Positions 1-13,634 of a DNA stretch of 64,000 nucleotides are shown here, one piece after another. Every line of letters starts with the position of its first letter. Position 1 is the stretch's first letter. This stretch comes from Dendrophyllia cribrosa (lineage: Eukaryota > Cnidaria > Anthozoa > Scleractinia > Dendrophylliidae): NCBI GenBank assembly GCA_024195265.1, contig JAJLRJ010000008.1:28788932-28852931 (forward strand), given 5' to 3'. The translations under genes and the position numbers were made by a program. Below the pieces are notes generated by a model. It had not been told where the DNA came from, searched no databases, and saw only the letters and a list, made by a program, of their open reading frames with translations.

Positions 1-568
1 TATGTGGGCAAGGTAACTTCCGACTCAAATAGGCCCGCTGGAACGGTCTACCTTCTAAATTTAAAATTTTACCACCGTCCGTCATTATTTCGTCCGCCAT
101 TCTAAAACCAGTCGTCTCCTTCCTTCTTCTCAGCCCTAGCAACTATTAAAAGTAAAATATATATGTCCATTAGTATTTTACGTTTTTTTTTGGGTCAGAA
201 AATTCAAGGATTTGAAAGCGTCAGCCACCAAAAACCAACATAGAACAACAAAGGAGAACGTTATGGTAATAGTTTTGATTGTTTTTGTCTTTACTTACTA
301 CCGTAACATGGGTTACCTGAAAGTAACATCAAAACTTTGTGGCCGCTAATAAATCTCGAAAGTAGCGAGTCCCCGAAAGTAGCGCTCCCCCCCCCCCCCC
401 CCCCCCCCCCTGAAAGTAGCGAGTCCCCCAAAAAGTAGCGAGACCATTGAAGGTTTTTTTTTTTAATTACCGTATACACATACCGTATAGCTTGATTTTC
501 TCCAATCAATAGTCACATTTTTAATGTACAATATTATCTTCGTGCAGTGTCACAAATTGATCACGATA
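1..568. other. AT-rich host DNA with a poly-C run
   Basis: No gene is supported here. The segment holds short degenerate repeats with the theme GAAAGTAGCGAG on both sides of an uninterrupted run of 24 C at 387-410. The open frames crossing the C run are low-complexity and show no codon pattern. Confidence 0.6.
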
Positions 569-1603
569 ATGCACTAGTCAGTGGAAAGCCCCGCACCATC
601 GTTCATATCCGGGGAATAGCGGGGCATTAGATGTGAGCAATCTACTAATCCCCTACTAACGCTCCGCCACTCTCAGCCATGCGGGGCACTTTTTCCATAC
701 TAATCCGCACTTTTGCCCCCCCCCTGCCCCGGGGGAATCCGGATGGAGTTCGTGTTAATTTAAACAGTGGTTTACATAGCATCAATAAAGTTATTACTAC
801 AAACTTTGAAATAGTTCTTAACAATAAAACAGACAATTAGACTGCAGTAAACACGTGCTTTATTTTTCTCAATTGCTGGCGCTTTGAAATATGTAAAAAG
901 CAACATAACATGAACGTCAGAAGTAAAAGAAAACGCATCCACTAAAATATGCTTCATCCAGTGAACAGGATAAAGTAATATGTTCATACTTTCCTCACAA
1001 TGAACGGTAGAAATCATCTACATACATATGACCGTGCACTGCAGATGACCACTGCTTTATCGTCCTTCCCGACTTTTTGGACAATACCCACGGTGAAAAA
1101 GAACTAATTTATCACCGAGAGTGTAATACCAGTGAACTGTATTGGCAGGTTTTGTTTCTTACTTCGTCTAAACAATATTCGTACTGGAAAATTTAATCAT
1201 TTTTATTCCTAGGACTCAGAATTTGTTTTTGAGGCCCTTTGTCATGAATACAACGTGCTTCAAAAGTAAGATACATAACCACTCAGTTCAAATTAGGCCT
1301 TAATTTACATGCAACATGTCGGGCAAGCAATTAGACTGGGTAGGGTTTCCTGCTAATTTAAAGTATTGGTAGGTTGGCCAAAATTAGAAAGAGAAGAATA
1401 TTCAAATGTGCATCAGATGCGATTCCCCGCCCCGAGCCCCACTAATGGTCCCTGGTCAGTGAAACTTGCGCGTAATGTTGTCGCAAGCCCGGCATACCGG
1501 GACAACAGAGGCAGTATAGACAGTATAATTTCGCTCAAATGCCCCGCTAATGCCCCGCATTCCCCAGGTAGGATAGTGCGGGGCCTTCCACTGACTAGTG
1601 CAT
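569..1603. mobile_element. Non-autonomous DNA transposon with terminal inverted repeats (about 1.0 kb)
   Basis: The left end at 569 (ATGCACTAGTCAGTGG) is repeated in reverse complement at the right end finishing at 1603, and the similarity continues inward through a GCCCCGCA block and a second GGGGCATTAG block at about 620-630 and 1535-1560. Inside there is only AT-rich sequence with no convincing coding frame, so it is a MITE-like element. The target duplication is not clear. Confidence 0.65.
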
Positions 1604-1979
1604 AAGGCACTTTACAACAAGGGGAAGCCTTATGCCACCATTCGTCCTTGACATTAGTTCACTGATGGCGCGATGCAAGAACTAAACCGGTATAATTTCG
1701 TATTAACAACAGTAACGTTTCTTCAAATTAAAATTGACAACTCTGTATACTGCAGACTAAAACGCAGCGGTGCGTCATGGAGTAGAAGCAGTTTAGCGTT
1801 CCTCCTCCGAGTCACCGATGAAAACACGAAACTGGACAGACGAATTTCGTCTCATTTGTTTATCATTGCTGTTGATTTTTATTACGGTATTGCTGCATTT
1901 ATTATATTACTACGGTATCATTGTTACGTACCTTCTTTTTTAATTTTTAATTTTCACTTTCAACATTGAAACACCTACT

Positions 1980-2104
1980 GTAGCCTGAGAAAACAGACGT
2001 CGTTTCGAGGCGCCACCATTGGGGCCCCCTACGAAACGCGAAACTGACGTTCGCAGGGGCTCCAGTGGTGGCGCCGCGAAACGACGTCTGTTTTCTCAGG
2101 CTAC
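1980..2104. repeat. Foldback (palindromic) MITE, 125 bp
   Basis: The outer arms (GTAGCCTGAGAAAACAGACG and its reverse complement) pair over about 40 bp, including a GGCGCCACC/GGTGGCGCC block near the centre. It is GC-rich compared with the flanks. It lies about 320 bp upstream of the PPT1 start codon, so it may sit in or next to the promoter region. Confidence 0.7.
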
Positions 2105-2424
2105 TAAACACGTGTTTTTTTATTTTTCATTTCGGAAAAAAGAGCTCACGCCAGCTTTATTTAACGGTTTTTATTCCCCGAAAATAACGACCCCCGAAAG
2201 TAACGAACCCCAAAGGCGACTAATCCCGAAAGTAACGAGGGTTGTTACTGTCGGAACTTTACGGTAGTATTTTGAGTGAGGCAAAGCACAGATTACTCTC
2301 TCTCCCCTGCTCTAGACACTCTGTTGCCCGAGAAAGGCCTGGAGACGAGTGTTGTGTGCAGGTCACGCGCTTCTGCCAAATATCTTTCCTTCCTTCTCAG
2401 CGCCATTGCCGGAAAAGGAGGAAA

Positions 2425-5400
2425 ATGGAGCGACTTTTTCAGTGTTTTGCTATAATACTAGCTTCATTTCTCACCTGTTGTTTTGCTGCAAGCAATGAAC
2501 CAATCCCTGCAGTTATCTGGCATGGCATGGGTGAGTAAAAAGTTGAAAATCGACTATTGCACGCACTGAAATTTTTGACTCAGCTGAAAAAACAAGTTGC
2601 AAACGCTTGAGGTAACAGTTGAAGGGAAGGGAACTCGCACAGTTTCTTAGTGTTACATACAGCTTTTGTGCTAACTAAAACAGGTGTGTGGATAAACGAC
2701 GAAAAAAACGTGGAAATTTGTCTAAAACTTGCATGATTGAGTTTAAGCTAGCGAGCGGGGTTAATCCCAGCTGTCATTTGAAACACATTATTTGCAACAA
2801 AGGTTATCCTCTGCATAGAATTTTTATGCATGTATAAAGCCAAGTGAATGCTTATTAAAGAATTAACTAAACTTTGGTCTATTTGGCAATCCTGTTGTTG
2901 AAAATTATTGCATTTATTCTGAGCTAAAGGGGGTGGGGTGGAGTACATTTGGGTAGGTGTAATACTCCTAGTGGAGGGGTGAAGAGGGACATTCGGGTCC
3001 GGTTAGTCGGAACGAATTCGTTGTATGGAAGCAGGACAGTCGTTTTTTTTCCCTCGGCGCGTGAGGCTCGCGCGCAGATCGGCGCTTCGCGCCTCTCCAT
3101 GCATGTCTCAGCGCTTCGCGCCTCTTGCTTCGAACCTTGCATGGCTTAAGAGGGAAAAACCGACTGTTTTGCAGTCTAGTTTTTTATTCTTATAACAGAG
3201 AGGGATCCATTTTCAAAGGTTTTCCTGCTCAAAAGTACATACACAGTGTAGTACCACATCCTAGAGGCCCTATTAGGGTAAATTATGCAAAGCTCAGTCA
3301 AACCACAAAAATTTTCACGCGTCTTGTAATGGCTTTTGGAAGCATGTGCTGCTAAACCTTTGATTGGAGGAGGAAAATACCTCTACACAAAACTTTATGT
3401 TTTTGGTGCCTAAAAGTATTGATATCATCACAGGAGAAAATATTCCTCCTGTAAATTTGGCACCCTGCAAGTGATAAAAGTTAGTTGTGCCAGAGCCGAA
3501 CTCCCATACCGGAAACAAAGCAAGAAGCAAACAACGTGGTACCTCAGGAAATTGCAAAATGCCAATATTTGAAATTAAGGGCAACACTCCAAGTTGCGAC
3601 CACTTTAGTCGCCATGGCGACAAGAATTTTGGAGCTGGCGACTAAATTTAAACCCAAGTCGCCAGTCCGGCGACTAAAATTTTGACTAATCGAAATTTTG
3701 AGCGACAATCATCCGAAGCCCAAGTAAAAAAAAAGAAACAGAGAACGCTCTGACGCGTTACGAATTTTTTTAATTCACCTTGAAAAAATACTTGTTTTAC
3801 GATTGAAACCAGCAGAAATTGAGTAAATGAAAACAAAATACTTCTATCCATAAAATATACCTGTGAGAAAGAACAGAGATTTATCTCTCTATCAGAATGA
3901 GACGAGCTGTGCTCGTTCCGCTTGACTGAACTTTAGCACGTGACAATGTTACCTTTGAGCGTGATTCTGTACACGCAATCTCGTAAATTTCCTCCAACAA
4001 TAAAAGGAACTGCGAAAGCTTGGAAAGTTCCACCGTTAATTGATCCATAATGAATTTCAGAAACACATCTTGTTACAGCGGACACAAAAATACTTCATAT
4101 GAAAAAGCCAGCCAATTTTGACAACAAGGGATGTATAAATAAAGCTTGTGTGTCGAGTCTAGCCGTAATCGATTCTATAAATAAACCCGCAATAAAAATA
4201 AAAACAGCTACGCCGGTCCACGGCAAATAAATTTCACTTATATGAACGAACCAGGATTTACCTTTTTACTGTTTTTCAAGATTTCTTCGATACAAAAAAT
4301 CATGTCTTGGCGATTGCCTTCAAACGTGAAAGATTTTTTTGCATTCACTTTGCACAAAAATATGTAAATAACGCCAGGACATACGCATGATTTTAGTTTC
4401 ATTTCTCGAAAGATTGTTGAATAAACTATACCAGTTACACTAGTGTTTTGTTTTGTGAATTACGAATTATATTAAACAATCCTGACATTTCCGTGTTTTT
4501 GTTTAGTGGCTTAGATTCTTAATATATATATCTTAAAATCCGATATTTTCGCGGGAAAAAATGGCCATTTTTCAAACAAATCTAGTGCTTCTTGCAAAAC
4601 TCCTATTTAGCTAAAAAGTACATCAATGCAAAGATAAGTTAACAGAGCACCAGCACATGACAGCAACAATGTTGCCAGGATGTATTTTCACAAACTAAAC
4701 AATGAACAAAATGTTCATTGTTTAGTTTGTGAAAATACACCGCCATTTTGTCTTCAAACCATGTGGCTTCACGTGGGTAAACTGTTAGGTTTTCAAATAT
4801 GGAATTTAGTGTCCAGTTTTCCACAGCAATGTAGGCAAACATTTGGATGCTAAAGGGTCACAAGTGTTAGAAAATTTGGTTTCCTGAACTGGCAGTAAAG
4901 GCATGACATTTCTTCAATCTTAACCATTGTTTTTGGTTGATATTACAACTAGTTTGTACTGTAACTGTAATCTTGAAAATCTACGAAAGTCAAAGTTTAT
5001 TGTAAAGGATTCATTGAAACTGAAGCTAATTATTAAGTTAGCCAATGATATATCAAGTTCATTATGATGAGCCGCTAATACGTTGTACAGTAATCAATCA
5101 TTATAATGAAAAGATTTGATTTTACTCTAAAAATTGTTTGAGAGTTAAAAATGTTTAAGTGGTTTCATGAAAAGGTTATAATAAATAAAGTATAAGGATA
5201 TATTAATTATTAATTGAATAGTTAATTCATAATCGATTAATTAATTAATTGATTAATTAATTCTGGCGACTAACATTTTTCACTGGCGACCAAGTCTTTT
5301 AAGACGTGGCCAAATGGCCACCAAGAAAAAAAGTTAACTTGGAGTGTTGAAGGGACATGACCCCCACCCCCCCCCCCCCCCCCCCCCACCCCCCCTTCTT

Positions 5401-8400
5401 GACAGGGCAACATCCAAGATGTGATGATAAAATGGGACTATTCTGTTGCTGTTGCAGGTGATTCTTGCTGTAATCCATTGAGCATGGGCTCCATTAAAAG
5501 AATGTTGGAATCAAAGATTCCTGGCATTTATGTGCGCTCATTGATGATTGGTGACTCAGTAATACAGGTATACTGTACCATACATGATTGGAATATTTAT
5601 TTTGTGTCTAAGATACAAATTTTCAAAGTTTATGTGTTTACAAGCATATGAGAAAAATGTTATTTTTTTACCAATAATTGGAATTGTGTTTTATTTTTCT
5701 ATTAGGATACTGAAAATGGTTTCTTTATGAATGTTAATGATCAGGTAATGGTATATAGAAATCAGTTATTTAAATAATTGTTAGTATTTTGATCAATGTT
5801 TAAGTTTCAGTTTTTGTAGCTTCATGTAGTATCCATTGCATCACATAATTTATCACATGATGAACCACAGGGAACTCAGGCTCACAAACAGATTACTCAT
5901 GGCAAAATATATATGTATCGCTGGTTTAGTAAGCAAATAAAAAATAAATATAAATAAATAAATAAATATAAATAGCCATTAAAATAAATAAATATAAATA
6001 GCCATTAAAGTTTACATACCACATCAAATGTTGTGATGTCCATGTGTTGTTTCTTGACTGTCCTGGAACCTGTATTAAAGCCTCATTTCAGCCTCTATCC
6101 CCCCTCCCCCTTCTCCTCATGGGGTTCAGTTACAGTAAAATGAGTGGCTGAAGTGTGGTAGGGAGTAGCTAATTTTCGTGGGTCGTGGGTAAAAAGTAGT
6201 CGGTTGTGGGTGTAAGAAAAAAATAATAATTATATAAGAAAAGAAAATGAATGAATGAATAAAAGCAGTTTTAAACATTAAAACATCTATATAGAGAGAC
6301 AAACAAAATATTGTATTCCACAATGAGAAACGATCCGGATGCCAATTGAAATGAAAATAAACGGATTGTAAATGGATAGTAAACGGCTAATTCAAGCGAT
6401 CAGAAGGTCTATAACTATTTAAACTGATAGCTAAAAGTATTAAACGGTTTAACAAAGGCCAAAAACAGATGGGAGTAGCTACACTGTAATGTTTGTGTGT
6501 TGTGGGAAAAAAGTCGTGGGTTATGGGTGTAAAAAACTAAAACAATATAAGAAAATTGAATGAATGAATAAAAGCAATTTTAAACATTAAACCATCTATA
6601 GAGAGACAAACAAAATATTGTATTCCATGATGAGAGACTTATTTTTCAATATTTTACAAATTTAAAGTTGTGATTTTTCTTTAATTGTTACCTTGTCATT
6701 CTTGGGAGTTAAAGGGTTAAGAGAGAGTTGACAGTACTAATATTATTTTTTGCAGATCACGCAAGTTTGCAACAAAGTTGCCACAGATCCAAAGTTGAAG
6801 AATGGATACAATGCTCTGGGATTCTCACAAGGTGGACAGTTCTTGTGAGTGAGATTTCTTATTAATTACACAGTAAATATTAAACAAGAATGTTTGAGCA
6901 TGGTTATGTTTGGAGACACAAAAGTTGCATCAAGCAGTGTAAGCATTATGGATCCATACTCCTGATTCTGCCATATGCCAGGAAATTTAAGACAAAATGT
7001 TTTTAATAATTAAATTTTCATAATGTCTAGATGTCACTGTTATGTCAGTAAACTGTAGAGTTCCAAATGTAGCAGTCCTCCGAAAGTACCAGTAACTTTT
7101 TGTTTATTTTTTGGACCATTCTTGTAATTTCCAAAAGTACAACACAACGTAAACGGAAGTGACTTGAACTGGAACAAGCATTTAATTCATGAAAGCTCTC
7201 TCTACGCAGTGACTCAAAAAGAGTAATTTATTCAGAAGTCTCAAGATCAGTGATTCGGTGCCTGAAGTTGTGGCTGCCCGAGACTTGCAGCTACCCGAAA
7301 GTTGCAGCCCCTTAGGCCTGCTAATTCCATACTTTATGGTATAATTTTATAGCTAACAAGCTCTTGTTTAATTACATGTAACATGCAGACGTGCTGTTGC
7401 CCAGAGGTGTCCTAATCCTCCAATGCTTAATCTCATCAGTTTTGGTGGACAACATCAAGGTACATGTATTTAAGGTTTATGTGACATGGACTGAAATTTT
7501 CAGACAGGGGGCTGTATCTCAGGTTCCTATGGTGTCTGTCTAAGAGAGAGTTTAGTCTAATGTGTTGGCCGAATCTGTAGGGATCAAGGTAAAACAATCT
7601 ATTTAGGCTATTCAGTTATTTTATAAATTTGACAATTTGTGTGAATTACCTTTTAATTCTTGATTTTTGAATTAATTGCTTGGAACATCTCATTTTGTAA
7701 TAAACTCCTGAAGAAGGCTTATATTAACTTTTTTCTACTGGTGCACCCAATTTTGTGCACTCATGATCGATAGGCGAAAAAAATCAAAGAAAATTGTGTT
7801 ACTTCCAATTGCCACCAAATTTGGTACACAGGAAGTAGGCAGTTCCAGCCAATTAAAAATTACAGTTGTCGGCGAAGATGCCACATGTTCTTCAAATGCG
7901 ATGAAATGCTTTTCAGATCGGCTTTTATGTTCAAAACCTCGCTTATTTTCATGTCTTATTTTCAAATCTGTCGTAGAATTCATGTTTGCATTTCCAGAGC
8001 TCGATATTTCAATGAAAACATGCTTTTTTAGCATCAGAACAAGGTAAATATTTGTATCATAAGGTGACACTGAAGTATGCAAATTAGTATATTAACTGAT
8101 TATAATTATACTAATTTGCATAATCTGATAGTGTCAGAAAATAAAGTTGTAGTAAATTCGACATAGTTTATTATTATTTTTAGGCGGTTTGGCACTCTGT
8201 TTTGCCAAGATATCAAAGGAAAATGTTTATTATTCACTTTTTTCTCAAACCAGACAATATTATTGCAGCAAAACTTAAATTTTTATTTAAATGCTTGGGG
8301 CAATGCATAAATTATGCAAAATGTATCATATATTTTTTTTGAAACAGTATATTTTGCCCTTTCAAAAGAAGGATTAGCTTTCTCTGCTGCTCTAAACAGC

Positions 8401-11400
8401 TGCTGAGATATTTTTTTTAAATACGGTAATTTTTAGCGGTAGACAAAGAGTTAAATAGAATATTGTACAAACAAGATGTTTGTATCAATAATTTTTGAGC
8501 AAAAGAGTGCAAGAGCAAGAGTGCAAGCTACAGTGTAATGCTACCAGCACAAGGAAGGAAATTAATGAACATAAACTCATTTCAACTGCTTCCCAATTCA
8601 CTTGTTTTCTTAGAAGAATATTTAACCAGGCTTCTACACCTTTGTGCTTATTCTCAAGCTTCTGATCATGATTCCTGCTCCCCCTTAACCCTTTCACTCC
8701 CAGAGTCAATAATGGAGAAATGTAAGTGTAGTTATAACTTTTGAGTCTGTCGACGAAATCCTATGGTGTGACCATTGAAATGAAACCTCTTCGGCAGTAC
8801 TTTTGCATGGTATATAGTTTCCATTTTGTATTTCGATTTTTGGCACTCTTGGGAGTTAAAGGGTTAAGATTAGAAGAGCCTGTGAAGCCTTCATTCACCA
8901 GTCAAGGTCTTCATATTGTGCTGTTGCACTTATTAACAATTTGATCTGATGCACAAATCATCACCTGTGATAATTTTTTGCAGGTGTTTATGGATTTCCA
9001 CATTGTCCTGGGGAAAACTCTACAATATGTAACCTTGTCAGGAAAATGTTGAATGAGGGAGCTTATGTGAGGTATTAAACTCGTGCTGATAAATTCCTGT
9101 CAGTATGAGATCCTGTTGGATTCTGAATAGGATCCTACATGTATTCTTAGTTAGGATCTGAGTAGGATCCTAAACAATCCTACATAGGATTTCCACCAGA
9201 GGTTATCTCATCATTGTAATAATAATTTATAATAATAAAATGAAGGGCTCCAGGCAAGAATGTCCTAAGTATGTTTTTGGTAACGTTCACTAAAATTGTA
9301 TGTTTTAGGCCTTCCAAAGCACAGTTTTGTCAAATTAATGATTTATTATTGTTAAGGTACTTTAAACAGATCCAAAATGGGGAAGAAAATCCACATCTTT
9401 GAGAAAATGTTTTGGACCCCTATGACACCCGACATGTATGGCCCCCAGGACACCCTATGTATCTTTTCAAAAAATATATTTATTCTGTTCGAAGATAGAA
9501 GATTTGTTGACCTGGTTTAAATCCTTTCAGTCATATTTACACGATCCAGTCATAATTTTGGCAAGTGAGTCCCTTTTGAGGCCAAAAATCCAAGATTTCA
9601 GTGAAAATTTTCCAAAAAAGTACTTACATAGGACGTTATTGCCAGGAGCCCAAGTTCAATTGAAAATATTTAGACCGGGTAACCACTTCAGTTTTTTAAC
9701 TGCTATCAATGTGGGCCCTGTAAACAATAAGTGAAAGAAATAATTAAATAATGATAACAAATAAGAGCGTGTAAGAGTGAGAAAAACTGATACAAAAATG
9801 ATGCTAAAATTTTAAAAAATCATAAGAAGTTAAAAATATGCTAAAAATTAGGAATTAAAAATAACTGCACCTTTATCATAAAATGCACGCTTGTATAAAT
9901 GTTACAAGACATGGGTTTATTGGTAGCTGTCAAGCAGTAGAGTTTTTTTTATTGATTTTTGATTGTTTATGAATATTTTACATTTGAACACTTTATCAAC
10001 CTTCCAAGTTGCAACCATTTCAGTTTCCATGGCAATTAGAATTTTAACATTGGTGACCAGTGTAAAGAGATTAACTCGTATTCCAGAACTTCAACTGGTT
10101 TAATGACTAAACAACAAACTTACAAGCGGCCATGTCGGAGCACAGAGTCAGAAGTGAGACTAGTCGAGCACATGTAAATACTGAAATCTGATTGGCTTCG
10201 ATAAACAGTGCAATATCATCACAACCAGATTCCTAAATGAGTTGCTAATTGGGCAACCTTGGAGAAATGTTTGGGAAAAACTGAAAAAAAAATCACTAGC
10301 CACATTTAATATTACTAATAAATGTATACATGTAAATAATAAACTCTAATTTGCCTCCTGTAGCAATTCAAGCAAATAATATTCTATTTAGATCTCTTTG
10401 TTTGCCATTAAACCAAAGACATTCACCAAGCATTACTTCATGAAAGTCGTTTGGTAAATTAATGGCTGTACATGTACATGTACTGTAGCTAAGGAAGTTT
10501 CTCAAAAGGGGTGTTTTTTGAAGAGAAAGAAAAACATGCAGTATTCTTAGGTAGTCTACATAAATCTACCTTTTTTGTCTCATCTTTGTTTAATATATAT
10601 TTAATTTTATTATTTTTTGTTGTTGTTGTCCAGTTCATCACTGACATTCATTTTTTGTGTTTTTTTGTACTTTTTATAGCTGGATTCAAAACAAGTAAGT
10701 AAAAATAGTTTGATACTAAAAAAATATTAATTAATTATAGCCATGAATTATTTTAAGAAGTGGGTTTTTTATTATTCAATTTTTTTATTTATTTTATTAT
10801 TATTATTTATTTTATTTATTATTATTTATTTATTTATTATTATTTATTTATTTTTATTTATTCAGTTGTTTTATAAACATTACTGTGCCGTGAAATAATA
10901 TCGTCAAACCTGTATGAAGCTGTCACCCGTTGTTAAGCGGTCAGTTGCAAATGTTCTGAAAAAGTCTCCTCTTAATTACTGTAAATCTGACATCTACTAA
11001 GTGGTCACCTCAATTAAGTGGAACTTGCAGTCATTTATTCCTAGGTCCCAGTGAGTTATTTTTGCTGTCTTCACCTGCATTAAATGGTCACTTTGTTAAG
11101 AGAAACCATGCAAGCATAGATTGAATACATTATTGTGCATGGCCTGCTGGTTAACAAATTCTTTAATGTCTTTATAAAATGCTCTGTTGTCAATTTGTCT
11201 TGTAACAGGTCTTTGTCCCTATCAAAATCTTCTTTCCTTGATTTCCTTTCTAGGCCAATTAAACCTGTAATTTAAATTGTCAACCTGTATAAAGCAGTTA
11301 CTAGTTAGAAATTCTCCAAGAGTTATATAGGTTTAACTGTAATTGTTATAAATCATTTTTATTTTCTAGCCTTGTCCAGGCAGAATACTGGCATGATCCA

Positions 11401-12937
11401 TTGAATGAGGAAGAATACAAAGAAAAGAGCATCTTCTTGGCTGAAATAAATCAAGAGAAAGAGGTACAAAAAAAAATTCAGCTGTAGATGTACTCAGTTC
11501 AATATGCCACCAGTTGCAAGCCTCCCCATTATGTGCATGTAAACACATAAACTGCATTTTTTTTTTGTAATTGCTGCTGGCAAAACAGGTTGGGAATACA
11601 AACACTCACGTGAATGGGTTATATGTATCTCCGAAATGTCGGACAATTTGAAGTCAGTTAAAAATACTTGGCTGTGTCTCATTTTTGCAACCCACTTCTA
11701 CATGTGTAGGTGTTTAGAAATCTTGATGCAACACTTTTAACTCATGTTTGATATACTACTTGAGTGCCATGCAGCAAAACATTTTTTGTTCTAGTAAAAA
11801 AGTTGTCCATTTCTGTCATACTTATGTAGGGTCAGTCACCGGCACAGCCATTAGTGTCAGTTTCAGTGCAGTTCTGGGTCTGAAATTATGTTGATGTGAA
11901 ACATCCTATGTAGGTGGTTTGTGGTGATGTTACTTTTTTCTGCCTTTTAAAGTAATTTCAGTTCAAACTAAGTAGTAAGGATTGTAGGACAAGTCAACTA
12001 AAACAACTCAATGCCAACATTTTGAGGACAGAGGTATGCTCATGATGAAGTTATTGGAAAAATAATATTTTGCCTCCACCATATTTGTGTACAGTATTAA
12101 TTTTTGTAGAGCTGCCTGAAGACATGAAAATTTGCACGTAACATGTAGTTTGTCTTGATTGTTGACATTACTTAGTAAAAGTATACATGCTAAAATTCAG
12201 CCAACAGTTTTACCCATGTGCAGGGTTAGACTCCAGGATTCTGGGAAGGCTAGGAGGGTAGTCTGACTTGCATCAAATGGTTGTGTTGGTATGGCCTTTT
12301 GCTGAAGTCCCAGATATCTTCAAGCATGGTGGCATCTTTTTCAAGCCAGGGGGCTTTCAGTTTTTCCAAAATCAACCCAGGGGGCCACCTGACTCGAAAG
12401 GGCTGGGAACAACACTGACGTGCGACCCAACATGTGTTGTATTTTCAGAACAAGAAGCCGGAATACAAGGAAAACCTGATGAAACTAAAGAACTTTGTGA
12501 TGGTGATGTTTGCCAATGACACTATGGTTGATCCAAAGGAATCTGAGGTACTTATGCCCTACCGTACATAGTAACACTTTTTAAACCTTGCGCATCTAAA
12601 TTTAATACATCTGGTATGATTATTTCCTTATTCTGCAATCCTCACAGGAGGTCCACTAAAACTGCTTGTTACTATTCTGAGCCGAGTTCTTGTTGTTTTA
12701 TTGTAGTGGTTTGGTTTCTACAAGCCAGGACAAGCAGAGGAGAAGTACACTCTACAAGAAAGCCAGTTGTACAAAGAGGCAAGTTTTTTGTTTAAAAGTT
12801 TTAACACATATCTGCTATACATTGTGATTAGAATAAACATTTAGAAATACAGCAGTAGCTAGCCTATTTTGTAATGAAGGCGCTAACATAGTCACAGATC
12901 CTCGATATTACAACAGACATTATTTTTGTGGTTAACC

Positions 12938-12972
<35 letters not shown>

Positions 12973-13317
12973 ATGTATATCTTCCAAGATGTTTAGTAAG
13001 TGTGTTTATCCTTGGGGATTTTTGCTTGAGGAAAGAGAATGTTAAATCAACTCGACGGTTTCTACCAAGGAAAACTATTTTCTAACAATTTGAACAGTTT
13101 GCTTGTTTGAGAAAGTATTGTACTTACAGTACTATATGGATTATTTATTTGCCTAAAATCTAAGCAATTACTTGAGTTGCTTTTCTTGTTATAGGACTTG
13201 CTGGGACTGCAACAAATGGACAAAGACAAGAAGCTGCATTTTCTCTCTGCCATTGGAGATCACTTGCAGTTTTCAGAGAAGTTCTTTGATGAGCAGATTT
13301 TACCATTTTTGCAGTAA
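2425..13317 (+). CDS. PPT1: Palmitoyl-protein thioesterase 1 (11 coding exons)
   Basis: Lysosomal hydrolase that removes fatty acyl groups from S-acylated cysteines of proteins during degradation. Exons: 2425-2530, 5458-5567, 5706-5744, 6756-6844, 7389-7459, 8984-9071, 10680-10694, 11370-11463, 12449-12547, 12707-12778, 13195-13317. They join in frame to 906 nt, 301 residues, close to the 306 of human PPT1. The start is followed by a signal peptide (about residues 1-21, ending CCFAAS). The lipase elbow GFSQGG places the nucleophile at S109, the family Asp is D228 in an NDT glycosylation sequon, and the catalytic His is H284 in [21 protein letters not shown] and [10 protein letters not shown] are PPT1 signatures. 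All introns are GT-AG except intron 10, which uses GC (12779). Exon 7 is only 15 nt, but the protein alignment needs it. Introns carry several transposon copies. Gene identity is certain; untranslated ends are not mapped. Confidence 0.95.
3036..3167. repeat. Foldback repeat in PPT1 intron 1
   Basis: Arms ACAGTCGTTTTTTTTCCCTC and GAGGGAAAAACCGACTGT pair around a GC-rich core containing GCGCTTCGCGCCTC twice. MITE-like; no coding content. Confidence 0.5.
3582..5349. mobile_element. Inverted-repeat DNA transposon inside PPT1 intron 1
   Basis: Ends are CAACACTCCAAGTT and AACTTGGAGTGTTG, with matching AAGGG on both outer sides (3577-3581 and 5350-5354), which looks like a 5-bp target duplication. 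Subterminal GGCGACTAAA/TGGCGACC blocks occur at both ends. The AT-rich interior has no convincing transposase frame, so it is non-autonomous or decayed. A related short fragment occurs near 10000-10070. Confidence 0.65.
4681..4739. repeat. Perfect 27-bp-arm palindrome
   Basis: Two 27-nt arms (starting TGTATTTTCACAAACTAAAC) are exact reverse complements around a 5-nt AAAAT loop. It lies within the intron-1 transposon. Perfect pairing suggests a recent origin or an assembly foldback. Confidence 0.85.
5361..5395. repeat. Poly-C tract
   Basis: Near-pure run of C (35 nt with two A) just downstream of the intron-1 transposon and 62 nt upstream of PPT1 exon 2. Length is likely variable or poorly assembled. 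Confidence 0.8.
6160..6640. repeat. Direct repeat pair in PPT1 intron 3
   Basis: A unit of about 165 bp beginning GGGAGTAGCT and containing GTGGGTGTAA, GAATGAATGAATAAAAGCA and GAGAGACAAACAAAATATTG occurs at about 6160-6325 and again at about 6470-6635, with small differences. Local duplication; no coding content. Confidence 0.65.
8685..8867. repeat. Inverted-repeat MITE in PPT1 intron 5
   Basis: Ends TTAACCCTTTCACTCCCAGAG and the complementary CTTGGGAGTTAAAGGGTTAA flank a core containing ATGAAACCTCTTCGGCAG. A second, longer copy of the same family lies at about 13635-15012. Confidence 0.65.
12936..12970. repeat. (AAT)n microsatellite
   Basis: Uninterrupted trinucleotide run in PPT1 intron 10, about 225 nt before exon 11. 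Confidence 0.8.
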
Positions 13318-13634
13318 AAAATGGCAACTACATCTTCATTTTGATAAGGGCAACGATGATGCAATGTAATTATTACTCACTCTCTTTTTAAATCATAAAG
13401 CCCTGAATGGCTGAGTCACGGAGGTGTGGAATTATTACGAGATAACAGAATAAGGTTGACGTTTTCTAAGAGACCACTCTTATTAGTGGCTATCTCCATT
13501 CAGCCTCTATCTTTTAAAAACCCGTTTGAAACATTTCTCAGTCGAACGCTGTATTTACAACCTTCCGTAAGCGTATTCTCCAGTAAGTTCTAGTGAGCCG
13601 CCATCTTTACCGTGGCCCTGCCCTGAACGTGGCT

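Noticed and set aside
9438..9734. 98-codon + frame in PPT1 intron 6
   Set aside because: AT-rich intronic sequence, no splice consistency with PPT1, no recognisable motif.
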